In this document: piece after piece, positions 18,796-27,050 of the stretch
Position numbering within the stretch: position 1 is the first letter of the stretch
Layout: the number at the start of each line of letters is the position of its first letter
DNA from: Actinobacteria bacterium Ga0077560
GTDB lineage: Bacteria > Actinomycetota > Thermoleophilia > Miltoncostaeales > Miltoncostaeaceae
DNA: 64,000 bases
Reading direction: 5' to 3'
Assembly (NCBI GenBank): GCA_001464275.1
Contig: LNFL01000117.1
Span: 1 to 64,000 of the forward strand
Program-made: the position numbers and the translations under genes
Notes under the pieces: model-generated
What the model saw: only the letters and a program-made list of their open reading frames with translations
Told to the model about the DNA's origin: nothing
The model's database searches: none

Positions 18796-20234
18796 AGCCA
18801 GGTCCCCTCCGGAAGCGACCCGGCGTCCAGGATCAGCTCGCCGCACTTGGCGCCCGCCGGCAGCACCTTGCGGGGGTTGAGCCGGCCGTCGGGGTCGAAG
18901 GCCTCGCGGGCCCGGCACTGGGCGTCCAGGTCGAGGGGGGCGAACTGCAGCGGCATGTAGTCGCGCTTCTCCAGCCCGATGCCGTGCTCACCGGACAGGG
19001 TGCCGCCCACCGCCACGCAGGCCTCGATGATGTCCTTCCCGGCGGCGAAGACCTTCTCCACCTGCACGGGGTCCCGGCGGTCGAAGGCGATGAGGGGGTG
19101 CAGGTTGCCGTCGCCCGCGTGGAAGACGTTCATGATGATGAGGCCGTGGCGCTCGCCGATCGCGGCGATGTTCTCGAGCACCTCCACCAGCCGGGTGCGG
19201 GGCACCACGCAGTCGTGCAGGTAGTAGTTCGGCGCGATGCGCGCGACGGCGCCGAACGCGTTCTTGCGGGCCTTCCAGAACAGCGCCCGCTCGGCCTCGT
19301 CGCGGGCGGTGCGCACGCTGGCGGCGCCGCTGTCACGGCAAATGCGCTCCACGGCGGCCGCCTGGTCGGCGACCTGGGCGGGCGTGCCGTCCACCTCCAC
19401 CAGCAGCAGCGCGGCGGAGTCCACCGGCAGCCCGGCGTGGACGAACTGCTCCACGGCCCGCACCATCGTGCGGTCCATCATCTCCATCGCCGCGGGGATG
19501 ACCCCCTCGGCGATCACGTCCCGCACGGCCGCGCCCGCGGAGGTGACCGACGGGAAGTCCACCAGCAGCGTCGTGACCGTGGGGGCGTCGCGCATGAGCC
19601 GCACGCACACCTTGGTGACCACGCCCAGGGTGCCCTCGCCGCCCACGATGAACCCGCGCAGGTCGTAGCCCGGCGGGTCCGGCGCGGGGCCGCCCACCGT
19701 GAGCACCTCGCCGTCGGGCAGCACGATCTCCATGCCCAGGATGTGCTGTGAGGTGACCCCGGATGCCAGGCAGTGCGGGCCGCCCGCGTTGGTGGCGACG
19801 TTGCCGCCGATGCTGCAGGCGGCCTGGCTGGACGGGTCGGGGGCGTAGTGCAGGCCCAGGTGGCGCACGCCGGTGGTCACATCCAGGTTCAGCACGCCGG
19901 GCTCCACCCACGCGCAGGGCGTCTCGGGGTCCACCGAGATGACGCGGCGCATCCTGGCGACCGACAGCACCACCGAGCCGTCCAGCGGGATCGCCCCGCC
20001 GGCCAGGCCCGTGCCCGATCCGCGCGGCACCACCGGCAGCCCCAGCTCGTGGGCGGCCCGCATGCACGCCGACACCTCGTCGGTGGTCTCACACAGCAGC
20101 ACCAGACCGCAGTCGCCCTCGGCGATGGAGCCGTCCTTGCCGTAGAGCAGGCGCTCGGTGTGCTGCTCCAGCACGCGGTCGGTCCCGAGGATGTCCCGGA
20201 ACCGGTCCACCGCGCTCAGCGGGATGGTCGCCAT
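18792..20234 (-). CDS. glcD: Glycolate oxidase catalytic subunit GlcD
   Basis: A 480-residue FAD-linked oxidase with the PCMH FAD domain (VPRGSGTGLAGGAIP near 70, IGGNVATNAGG near 140) and the C-terminal catalytic domain with NVFHAGDGNLHP and GEHGIG, whose histidines hold the active site. It oxidises glycolate or a related 2-hydroxy acid; D-lactate dehydrogenases are close relatives, but linkage to glcE and glcF favours glycolate. First gene of the operon; a TAGCCT -10 box sits 7 nt before its ATG. Confidence 0.92.
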   Translation of the reverse strand: MATIPLSAVDRFRDILGTDRVLEQHTERLLYGKDGSIAEGDCGLVLLCETTDEVSACMRAAHELGLPVVPRGSGTGLAGGAIPLDGSVVLSVARMRRVISVDPETPCAWVEPGVLNLDVTTGVRHLGLHYAPDPSSQAACSIGGNVATNAGGPHCLASGVTSQHILGMEIVLPDGEVLTVGGPAPDPPGYDLRGFIVGGEGTLGVVTKVCVRLMRDAPTVTTLLVDFPSVTSAGAAVRDVIAEGVIPAAMEMMDRTMVRAVEQFVHAGLPVDSAALLLVEVDGTPAQVADQAAAVERICRDSGAASVRTARDEAERALFWKARKNAFGAVARIAPNYYLHDCVVPRTRLVEVLENIAAIGERHGLIIMNVFHAGDGNLHPLIAFDRRDPVQVEKVFAAGKDIIEACVAVGGTLSGEHGIGLEKRDYMPLQFAPLDLDAQCRAREAFDPDGRLNPRKVLPAGAKCGELILDAGSLPEGTWL

Positions 20235-20241
20235 GCGGGGC

Positions 20242-20247
20242 AGGCTA
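20242..20247 (-). promoter_or_regulatory. -10 box of the glcDEF operon
   Basis: TAGCCT on the minus strand ends 7 nt before the glcD ATG, predicting a leaderless operon mRNA. Confidence 0.45.
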
Positions 20248-20294
20248 TCCGCCGGGGTCAGGGCACCGCCACGGCCTCGTCGCCGGGTGCCGGT

Positions 20295-21452
20295 TCAGGC
20301 GTCCGCGGTGAGCCGGTGGGGGAAGGCCGCGATTCGCGCCCCGCGTGCGCCGGCCTCGTGGACGTGCCGTGCGGCCCGCAGCCCCTCGCCGATCGCCACG
20401 TCCATGTCCAGATAGCGGAAGGTGGCGAGCCGGCCGACGAAGCTGATGCCCCGGGAGGACTCCGCGGCATCCTCGTACGCCGACAGCGTGGCCGAGCCGC
20501 CCGCGAGGTTGACCGGGTAGTACGGGGTGTCCCCGGGGCCGCACTCCAGGCTGAACTCCCGCGAGCAGACCGTCTCGGGGAACTCCCGCCAGGGGGTGAA
20601 CCACTTGTGCTCGGTGATCCGCGTGTGCGGCACCTCCGCATCGCAGTAGTTGCAGACGGCGGTGGGCTGGAAGGTGCCCCGCGCCCGGATCTCCTCGAAC
20701 CTGAGCGTGCGGTAGGGGAGGCGTCCGTGGCGGTGGCCGAACCAGGCGTCGATGGGCCCGGTGTAGATCGTGTGGTCGTGGCCGGGCGGGCACGCGCCGG
20801 GGGGCACCGCGGTGGACAGCCGCAGGGAGATCCCGGGGTGCTCCAGCATGCGCTGGATCATCGCCGTGTAACCGTCCTCGGGGATGGCCACGAACGGGTG
20901 GTTGAAGTAGCTCTGGTCCCGCGTGAATCGCACCGGGATCCGGCGGATCACGGACGCGGGGAGCTCGGACGGCTCCCGGCCCCACTGCTTGCGCGTGTAG
21001 CCCTCGAAGAACGCCTCGTAGAGGGCGTCCCCGACCATCGCGCGCGCCTGCTCCTCGAGATTGCGGGGCTCGTGGGGGTACCTGCGCGCGAGTCCCTCCA
21101 GGAGCGCGCGCGCCGCGTCCTCGTCGAGCGCACGCCCGAAGAACTCCTCCAGGGTGTTCAGGGTGATGGGGAGCCGGTGGCGTCCGTGGCGGGTGATCGC
21201 CGTCACCGTGAACTCGAAGGGGCGGAACCGGGTGAACCGGCTCGCGAACGCCTGAACGTCGGGGTCGTCCGTGTGGAAGATGTGCGGACCGTGCACGTGG
21301 ATCATGATCCCGGTGCTGGGATCCGCGGTCGTGTGGCAGTGGCCGCCGACGTGGTCGAGCGATTCGAACACCGTGACGGCATGGCCCATCTCGGCCAGGT
21401 GCCGCGCGGCGGACGCGCCCGAGATTCCGGCACCGATGACGGCGATCTTCAT
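20295..21452 (-). CDS. glf: UDP-galactopyranose mutase
   Basis: A 385-residue flavoenzyme that interconverts UDP-galactopyranose and UDP-galactofuranose, the precursor of galactofuranose in cell-surface glycans. The N-terminal dinucleotide fold is IGAGISGASAARHLAEMG, followed by GGHCHT. The family motifs HGPHIFHT, GYTRKQWGREPSEL, YTGPIDAWF and YYPVN are all present. ATG 21452 follows a GAGGA ribosome site. It is divergent from the DUF707 gene, and a second, UGM-like flavoprotein lies 1 kb to the right. In actinobacteria galactofuranose usually means arabinogalactan, but here only a generic surface glycan can be inferred. Confidence 0.93.
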   Translation of the reverse strand: MKIAVIGAGISGASAARHLAEMGHAVTVFESLDHVGGHCHTTADPSTGIMIHVHGPHIFHTDDPDVQAFASRFTRFRPFEFTVTAITRHGRHRLPITLNTLEEFFGRALDEDAARALLEGLARRYPHEPRNLEEQARAMVGDALYEAFFEGYTRKQWGREPSELPASVIRRIPVRFTRDQSYFNHPFVAIPEDGYTAMIQRMLEHPGISLRLSTAVPPGACPPGHDHTIYTGPIDAWFGHRHGRLPYRTLRFEEIRARGTFQPTAVCNYCDAEVPHTRITEHKWFTPWREFPETVCSREFSLECGPGDTPYYPVNLAGGSATLSAYEDAAESSRGISFVGRLATFRYLDMDVAIGEGLRAARHVHEAGARGARIAAFPHRLTADA

Positions 21453-21491
21453 GGGTCCTCAGGGGACGGCGTGAGCGTCACGGGACGCGGT

Positions 21492-21497
21492 TAGGGT
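21492..21497 (+). promoter_or_regulatory. -10 box of the DUF707 gene
   Basis: TAGGGT lies 10 nt before the GTG at 21508, in the divergent 55-bp gap with glf. Confidence 0.35.
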
Positions 21498-21507
21498 ACG
21501 GAACACC

Positions 21508-22449
21508 GTGGTTCGCGAGCGATCCACCGAGGCGGAGGGTGTGCCGGTGCCGAGCAGGAACCTCGTCGTCGTCAGGGCCGGCGATCGCTCGCTGCACCCC
21601 GCCTGGCTGACCGGCGGGGAACCGGAGTTCGACCTCATCGTCTCCTACTTCGGTGACGACCCGGAGCGCTACCGGGATCCGCGTGAGCACCGCGTCGATC
21701 AGAAGGGCGGTTTCTGGGACGGGATCCACGCGCTGCTCCGGCAGCGGCCGGAGCTGCTGGACGCCTACGACCACTTCTTCCTGCCCGACGACGACATCGC
21801 GATGGACACGCCGACCATCAACGAGGTGTTCCGCACCGCGCGGCATCACGGCCTGCACGTGTGCCAGCCCGCGCTGAGCCTGGACAGCCACCTCTCGTGG
21901 CTGGAGACCGTCCGCCAGCCGCGCTTCCGGCTGCGCTTCACCACGTTCGTCGAGGTCATGGCGCCCTGCCTGAGCCGCGAGCTGCTGGAACGGTGCCTGC
22001 CGCTCTTCCCGCTCAGCATCAGCGGCTTCGGGATCGACATGGTCTGGACCCGCCTGCTTCCCCCGCTCGAGCGCGGAGCGGCCATCATCGACAGCGTCCA
22101 GGTCCGTCACACACGGCCGGTCGGCTCCGTGCTCCCGAGCCTCATGCGCAGCGCGGGCCGCGATCCGTGGGCGGACCTCGACGTGATCCTCGGTCGCTTC
22201 GGCGTCGACCCCAGGCCGTTTCCCGTCTGCTACGCGGCGATCGCCGCCGACGGCTCGGAGCTCACCGATCCCGTCGCCGTCCACCGGATCATGCGGGCCC
22301 ACCTCGTGCGGAACCTGCCGCGGCTGCGCTATTCCCGGAGGGGCCTGCTCGAGGCCCTCCGGGGACTGGTCCCCCACGCCCAGGCCCACCAGGGCCTCAC
22401 CGCCCTCTCGGAGCTCGACGGCGACCCCCACGCCCGCCCCGCCGTCTAG
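21508..22449 (+). CDS. DUF707-like putative glycosyltransferase
   Basis: A 313-residue soluble protein. The segment FDLIVSYFGDDPERY, the acidic FLPDDDIAMD near residue 93 and the SGFGIDMVW near 172 match the DUF707 family, whose fold resembles GT-A glycosyltransferases with a DxD-like metal site. Placement next to UDP-galactopyranose mutase supports a sugar-transfer role, perhaps using UDP-galactofuranose. Start is uncertain: GTG 21508 fits a leaderless promoter, while GTG 21547 has a GGAGG at 8 nt. Confidence 0.78.
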   Translation: MVRERSTEAEGVPVPSRNLVVVRAGDRSLHPAWLTGGEPEFDLIVSYFGDDPERYRDPREHRVDQKGGFWDGIHALLRQRPELLDAYDHFFLPDDDIAMDTPTINEVFRTARHHGLHVCQPALSLDSHLSWLETVRQPRFRLRFTTFVEVMAPCLSRELLERCLPLFPLSISGFGIDMVWTRLLPPLERGAAIIDSVQVRHTRPVGSVLPSLMRSAGRDPWADLDVILGRFGVDPRPFPVCYAAIAADGSELTDPVAVHRIMRAHLVRNLPRLRYSRRGLLEALRGLVPHAQAHQGLTALSELDGDPHARPAV

Positions 22450-22469
22450 CGCCCCCGCCGGCGTTCCGG

Positions 22470-23705
22470 TCAGCCCGCCACGGCGGCCTCGCCCGCCGCG
22501 ACCGCCTCGATGACCGCGGCGCCGGGCGCGAGCGCCACGCCGTCCACCTCCATGAGCGCCCGCGCGCCCTCCCCGGCGGCGGCGAGCTGCTCCAGGTCGG
22601 GCAGGGGGTAGCCGGAGGGCATTCGCACGACGTCCACCAGCCGCGCCCGCGACGGGTCGTCGAGCCAGCCCAGGGGGTCGGCCAGCGAGGCGGCGCAGCG
22701 CGCAGCCAGCGCCTCGTCGGCGGCGCCCCACACCGGGTCGTCGTCGCGGGGGTGGCAGTAGCACTCCATGCCGATGAGGGTCTCGCCGCCCGGGGTCATG
22801 TCGGGGCTCCAGTTGCCCATCTCGAAGATCCGGGCCGCCGGGACGGCCGGGTCGTCCACCTGCACCCACGCCTGGTCGGTGAGCGGGCCGCCGGGGATCG
22901 CCAGCAGCACGATGCACACCGCGCGCATGCGCAGCGGCGTGAGGGCGGGCGGTCCGGGACGCAGCAGCGCGGCCGCCCGGCCGGGGGCGGCGCTCACCAC
23001 CAGGCGCGCCGTGTCGATGCGCTCAGGGGCGCCCGGGCCGTCCAGGCACACTCCCCGCACCCGGCCCCCGGCCGCGTCGATCGCGGTCACCCGTGTGCCG
23101 GTGTGCACCGCGCCCCCGGCCTCGGCGATGGCGGCCGCCATCGCGTCCATGAGCTGGCCGATGCCCAGGCGGGGGAACCAGAAGCCCTCCGGCGCCGCCT
23201 GGTCGCGCATGAGCCGCAGCGGCCGCGGGCCGGGGATGCGCGCGAGCGGGACCCCGTCGATCTTCTCCAGGTACCCGCGCAGCTCGCGTTCCACGAACGG
23301 CGCGCCGAAGGTCCCGGCGAGGACCTGCTGCGCGGAGCTGTCGGGCGGCGGCGGGTCCACCGGCGCCCGGACGGGCGTGCCCAGGGCGCCCCCGTCCGGG
23401 CGCTGGTCCAGGTACCGGCCGGCCCGCAGGCCGCCCCGCCAGGAGCTCACCGGGCGGGGAACCCACACCAGCTCGCCGCCCAGGAGGCCGCGCAGCCACT
23501 CCAGCCGCGCGGCGTCGCGCACGAAGGGGATGTGGCCGCCCAGGTCGTAGCGCAGGCCGTCCCGCTCCACGGTGACGCACAGCCCGCCCACGCGCGGGCC
23601 GGCCTCCACGACCGCCACCCGCGCGCCGGCCCGTGCGGCGGCCAGGCCCGCGCCGAGCCCGGCGGGTCCCGCCCCCAGGACGACGATGTCGGCGGCGTTC
23701 GGCAC
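22470..23705 (-). CDS. FAD-dependent oxidoreductase, amine-oxidase/UGM-like
   Basis: A 411-residue flavoprotein with a Rossmann motif VVLGAGPAGLGAGLAAARAG at residues 8-27 and GGLCVTVERDGLRYDLGGHI after it, the layout of NAD(P)/FAD amine oxidases, phytoene desaturases and LPS-linked UGM-like enzymes. The middle part has RLGIGQLMDAMAAAI, the usual substrate-domain entry. The C-terminus has PSGYPLPD in place of the canonical FAD-closing motif. The substrate is unknown. It faces the DUF707 gene tail to tail, suggesting a role in the same glycan locus. Confidence 0.75.
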   Translation of the reverse strand: MPNAADIVVLGAGPAGLGAGLAAARAGARVAVVEAGPRVGGLCVTVERDGLRYDLGGHIPFVRDAARLEWLRGLLGGELVWVPRPVSSWRGGLRAGRYLDQRPDGGALGTPVRAPVDPPPPDSSAQQVLAGTFGAPFVERELRGYLEKIDGVPLARIPGPRPLRLMRDQAAPEGFWFPRLGIGQLMDAMAAAIAEAGGAVHTGTRVTAIDAAGGRVRGVCLDGPGAPERIDTARLVVSAAPGRAAALLRPGPPALTPLRMRAVCIVLLAIPGGPLTDQAWVQVDDPAVPAARIFEMGNWSPDMTPGGETLIGMECYCHPRDDDPVWGAADEALAARCAASLADPLGWLDDPSRARLVDVVRMPSGYPLPDLEQLAAAGEGARALMEVDGVALAPGAAVIEAVAAGEAAVAG

Positions 23706-23832
23706 GCGGGTGAGTGTGACCCGCCCGCGGGCGGGATGCCACGGAGTACGGGAACCCCGCATCGGAGAAAGGGGGTCGGCCGTACCCCGAACCCGTGACC
23801 CTGACGCTCGTCCTGGCCCGGGTCCCCTGGGG

Positions 23833-23838
23833 TATCCT
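23833..23838 (+). promoter_or_regulatory. -10 box of the ctaB operon
   Basis: TATCCT ends 8 nt before the ATG at 23847, the first gene of the heme O/oxidase region. Confidence 0.45.
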
Positions 23839-23846
23839 CGGCGGAC

Positions 23847-24056
23847 ATGAGCGACCTGGCCCACACGCCGCTCCGATTGACGGCGCTCGTCATCGCCGCG
23901 ATCGCGATCGTGCCGACCGCATTCCTGATCCTCCGCCACCTGGTGACGCTGCGCGACCCGGCCCTCGGCCGCCGCGCGCAGTTCATGGACGTGGTCTGGA
24001 CCGTCGCGCCGCTGGTGGCCGTCGTGGGCCTGCTGGTCGCGTCGGGTCTCGCATGA
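23847..24056 (+). CDS. Small two-helix membrane protein upstream of ctaB
   Basis: A 69-residue protein with two membrane helices (about residues 8-30 and 45-67). The second helix, VVWTVAPLVAVVGLLVAS, resembles the second transmembrane segment of cytochrome c oxidase subunit II (compare IAWTIGPVVLLAVMAVWSS in the coxB gene of this window), but there is no CuA domain. It overlaps ctaB by 4 nt (ATGA), so it is coupled to heme O synthesis and may be a small oxidase-associated or assembly protein. I do not recognise a named family. Confidence 0.7.
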   Translation: MSDLAHTPLRLTALVIAAIAIVPTAFLILRHLVTLRDPALGRRAQFMDVVWTVAPLVAVVGLLVASGLA

Positions 24057-24952
24057 GCACCGACATCGTCTCCACGACCGGCTCCAGCACGGGCCTCGGC
24101 GCGGTGATCGGCGACTACGTCAAGCTCACCAAGCCGCGGGTCATCTCGCTGCTGCTGCTCACCACGGCGATGGCCATGTTCATCGCCGACGGCGGCGCGC
24201 CCGGCGGCTGGCTCCTCTTCTGGACCATGGTGGGCGGCTATCTCGCCGCCGGCGGGGCCAACGCGATCAACCACTACGTCGACCGCGACATCGACGGCCA
24301 CATGAAGCGCACCACCGGCCGCCCGGTGGTCGCCGGCCGCGTCACGCCCAACCGGGCGCTGGCGTTCGGGATCGCCTGCGGCGCGGTGTCGGCGGTCATC
24401 CTCGGCGTCGCGGCGAACGCGCTCACCGCGGCGATGGGCCTGGCCGGCCTGGTGGTCTACGTGGGCGTCTACACGCTGTGGCTCAAGCGCAGCACGGTCC
24501 ACAACATCGTGATCGGCGGCGCCGCCGGCGCGTTCCCCCCGCTCGTGGGCTGGGCCGCCGTCACCGGCGAGCTCGGCCTCTACGCCTGGCTGCTGTTCGC
24601 GGTGATCTTCTACTGGACCCCGCCCCACTTCTGGGCGCTCGCGCTGCTGCTCAAGCGCGACTACGCGGCCGCGGGCGTGCCCATGCTCCCGGTCGTCCAC
24701 GGCGAGGAGGCCACCCGCCTCCAGATCCTGTTGTGGACCGTCGTGATGATCGGCGTGACCGCCCTGCCCACCGCGGCAGGCGTCGCCGGGCTGTTCTACC
24801 TCGTCTCGGCCCTTGTGCTGGGCGGGGTCTTCCTCGTCCTCGCGTGGATGCTGTGGCGCAGGCCCAGCGTCGGGATGGCACGCGCCACGTTCCACTACTC
24901 CCTGCTGTACCTGGCGCTGCTGTTCGTCGCGATGGCCATCGACGCCGCGTGA
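24053..24952 (+). CDS. ctaB: Protoheme IX farnesyltransferase (heme O synthase)
   Basis: A 299-residue UbiA-superfamily enzyme with about eight or nine membrane helices. The two Asp-rich prenyl-binding sites are visible: NHYVDRDIDGHMKRTTGRP near residue 78 and the second-loop WTPPHFWALALLLKRDY near 188. It attaches farnesyl to heme B to make heme O, precursor of heme A for the oxidase encoded 2 kb downstream. No heme A synthase (ctaA) is seen in the window. ATG overlaps the small upstream gene by 4 nt. Confidence 0.95.
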   Translation: MSTDIVSTTGSSTGLGAVIGDYVKLTKPRVISLLLLTTAMAMFIADGGAPGGWLLFWTMVGGYLAAGGANAINHYVDRDIDGHMKRTTGRPVVAGRVTPNRALAFGIACGAVSAVILGVAANALTAAMGLAGLVVYVGVYTLWLKRSTVHNIVIGGAAGAFPPLVGWAAVTGELGLYAWLLFAVIFYWTPPHFWALALLLKRDYAAAGVPMLPVVHGEEATRLQILLWTVVMIGVTALPTAAGVAGLFYLVSALVLGGVFLVLAWMLWRRPSVGMARATFHYSLLYLALLFVAMAIDAA

Positions 24953-24986
24953 TCCCCGGGTGAGCCCGCGCGGGGGCTCGGGGCGG

Positions 24987-26144
24987 ATGAAGACGCCCTT
25001 GATGATCGTCTTCGTGACGGTCCTCATCGATCTCATCGGGTTCGGGATCGTCATGCCGATCCTGCCCCTGTGGGCCGAGACCTTCGGGGCGTCGCCCACC
25101 GAGATCGGCCTGCTCTCGGCCTCCTACGCGCTGATGCAGGTCATCTTCGCGCCGCTGTGGGGGCGGCTCTCGGACCGCATCGGCCGCCGCCCGGTCATCC
25201 TCGTGACACTCGCGGGCAGCGCCGTGTCGTCGCTGCTGATCGGCGTGGCGAACAGCCTGCTGGTGCTGTTCATCGCGCGGATCCTGAACGGGATCTCCGG
25301 CGCCTCCTACGCGGCCGCCCAGGCGTACGTGGCCGACGTGACCACCCGCGAGGAGCGCGCGAAGGGGATGGGCATGATCGGGGCGGCCTTCGGGCTGGGC
25401 TTCATCCTGGGCCCCGGGATCGGCGCCGGCCTGTCGGCCATCGACCAGTCCGCCCCGTTCTTCTTCGCCGCCGGCCTGGCCGCGGTGAACCTGCTGCTCG
25501 CCCTGGTGTGGCTGCCGGAGTCCCTGAAGCCCGGGCCGGTGCCCGCCCGCGTGCCGCGCGTGGAGCAGTTCCGCCGCGCGTTCGCGAGCCGCGAGCTGGC
25601 GCCGCTGATCGGCCTCTCGTTCGTGGCGACGCTGGCGTTCGTGGGGATGGAGTCCACGTTCGCGCTGCTGGGCGACCGCCGGTTCGGGTACACCGCCGTG
25701 GAGGTGGGCCTGCTGTTCGTGGTCATCGGCGTGGCGGCCGCGGTGAGCCAGGGCGGGTTGGTGGGACGGCTGGTCGCCGCCCACGGCGAGCGCCAGGTGA
25801 TGATCTGGGGCCTCACCGGGACCGGCGCCGGCCTGGCGCTGATGGCCGTCGCGCACGACCTGTGGCTGCTCCTGGCCGCGCTCGTGCTGCTGGGCATCGC
25901 CTCAGGCCTGGCCTTCGCGAGCCTGTCGGCGCTCATCTCGCAGGCCGCTCCGGAGGACGAGCAGGGCGGGATCCTCGGGCTCGCGGCCTCCACGAGCGGA
26001 ATCGCGCGCATCGTGGGCCCCGTGAGCGCCGGCGCCCTCTTCGACTTCGTGACCCCCGGGGCGCCGCTGGCCGCGGGGGCGGTGCTCATGTTCGTGTGCC
26101 TGGGATTCGCGCTGCGACGAATCCCCCGCACCGCGGCGGCCTGA
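24987..26144 (+). CDS. MFS transporter (TetA-like)
   Basis: A 385-residue, 12-helix major facilitator protein. Motif A is WGRLSDRIGRRP near residue 62, and motif C-like GLGFILGPGIGAGL lies near 135, the pattern of drug/H+ antiporters such as TetA. It lies between ctaB and coxB on the same strand but separated by gaps of 34 and 96 nt and a hairpin, so it is probably not functionally part of the oxidase cluster. Its substrate is unknown. Confidence 0.88.
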   Translation: MKTPLMIVFVTVLIDLIGFGIVMPILPLWAETFGASPTEIGLLSASYALMQVIFAPLWGRLSDRIGRRPVILVTLAGSAVSSLLIGVANSLLVLFIARILNGISGASYAAAQAYVADVTTREERAKGMGMIGAAFGLGFILGPGIGAGLSAIDQSAPFFFAAGLAAVNLLLALVWLPESLKPGPVPARVPRVEQFRRAFASRELAPLIGLSFVATLAFVGMESTFALLGDRRFGYTAVEVGLLFVVIGVAAAVSQGGLVGRLVAAHGERQVMIWGLTGTGAGLALMAVAHDLWLLLAALVLLGIASGLAFASLSALISQAAPEDEQGGILGLAASTSGIARIVGPVSAGALFDFVTPGAPLAAGAVLMFVCLGFALRRIPRTAAA

Positions 26145-26161
26145 GCACTCCCTCGGGGGCA

Positions 26162-26181
26162 GTCCCCGCCCGACCGGGGAC
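26162..26181 (+). terminator. Hairpin after the MFS gene
   Basis: A 7-bp perfect stem, GTCCCCG and CGGGGAC, with a 6-nt loop lies 18 nt after the MFS stop and before the coxB promoter. No T-run. Confidence 0.4.
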
Positions 26182-26225
26182 AGTTGACATCGCGCCATCG
26201 GACACGCGGGCCGGAGAGCGGGTGA

Positions 26226-26231
26226 TACCTT
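26226..26231 (+). promoter_or_regulatory. -10 box of the cox operon
   Basis: TACCTT (within TGATACCTT) lies 9 nt before the coxB ATG. A TTGACA is present at 26184-26189 but is too far upstream to pair with it at standard spacing. Confidence 0.35.
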
Positions 26232-26240
26232 CGCCCGGCG

Positions 26241-26996
26241 ATGAAGAACCGTCATCTCGCCCCCCTGGTGGTCCTCCACCTTGTGATCGGGGCCATCACA
26301 GCAGCAGTCATCTTCGGCATTGATTGGTGGCCCGACCAGGCCGCCGAGCAGGCCACGCGCAGCGACCACCTCCTGTGGTTCCTGGTGATCACCTCCGGCA
26401 TCATCTTCACCGGCGTCACCAGCTTCCTCGTGTACTCCATCTGGCGCTTCCGCGCGGCACCGGGTGACGAGGAGGACGGACCTCCGCACCACGGAAACAC
26501 CAAGCTCGAGATCGCCTGGACGATCGGGCCGGTCGTGCTCCTGGCGGTGATGGCCGTCTGGTCGTCGATCGCCACCACGCGCAACGAGGCGCTGGCCAGC
26601 GACCGCGAGGTCATCGAGGTCCGGGCCTGGCAGTTCGCATGGGAGTTCACCTACCGCGACGCCGGCTTCACCACGGGCGACCTCGTGCTCCCGAAGGACC
26701 GTCAGGTCGAGCTGCGGATGCGCTCCTCCGACGTCATCCACAACCTGTGGGTCAACGAGTTCCGCGTGAAGCAGGACGTCGTGCCCGGCATCACCACCAG
26801 GCTCATCGTCGACCCCACCCGCGAGGGCACGTACGACCTCATCTGCGCCGAGCTCTGCGGCGCCGGTCACGGGGTCATGCGCTCCCGGGCGATCGTGCTG
26901 GACCAGAACGCCTTCGAGGCCTGGAAGCGCGATTCGGCCGCGAAGGCGGCCGCCGCCGACGCACCGGCGGCACCGGCCCCGGCGCCAGGCAACTGA
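26241..26996 (+). CDS. ctaC: Cytochrome c oxidase subunit II
   Basis: A 251-residue protein with two membrane helices (about residues 10-28 and 45-66, then the WTIGPVVLLAVMAVW segment near 92-112) and a periplasmic-side cupredoxin domain. The CuA ligands are visible: His in SDVIHNLWV near 172 and the CAELCGAGHGVM cluster near 205-216. It accepts electrons from cytochrome c and passes them to subunit I. The Ala/Pro-rich tail has no fused cytochrome c domain; a separate lipoprotein cytochrome c follows the subunit III gene. It lies 54 nt upstream of subunit I. Confidence 0.94.
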   Translation: MKNRHLAPLVVLHLVIGAITAAVIFGIDWWPDQAAEQATRSDHLLWFLVITSGIIFTGVTSFLVYSIWRFRAAPGDEEDGPPHHGNTKLEIAWTIGPVVLLAVMAVWSSIATTRNEALASDREVIEVRAWQFAWEFTYRDAGFTTGDLVLPKDRQVELRMRSSDVIHNLWVNEFRVKQDVVPGITTRLIVDPTREGTYDLICAELCGAGHGVMRSRAIVLDQNAFEAWKRDSAAKAAAADAPAAPAPAPGN

Positions 26997-27050
26997 CCCT
27001 GAGGACGCCCTCACTCCGCTCCACGGCAGACCACGAGGACTTCTAGCGAG

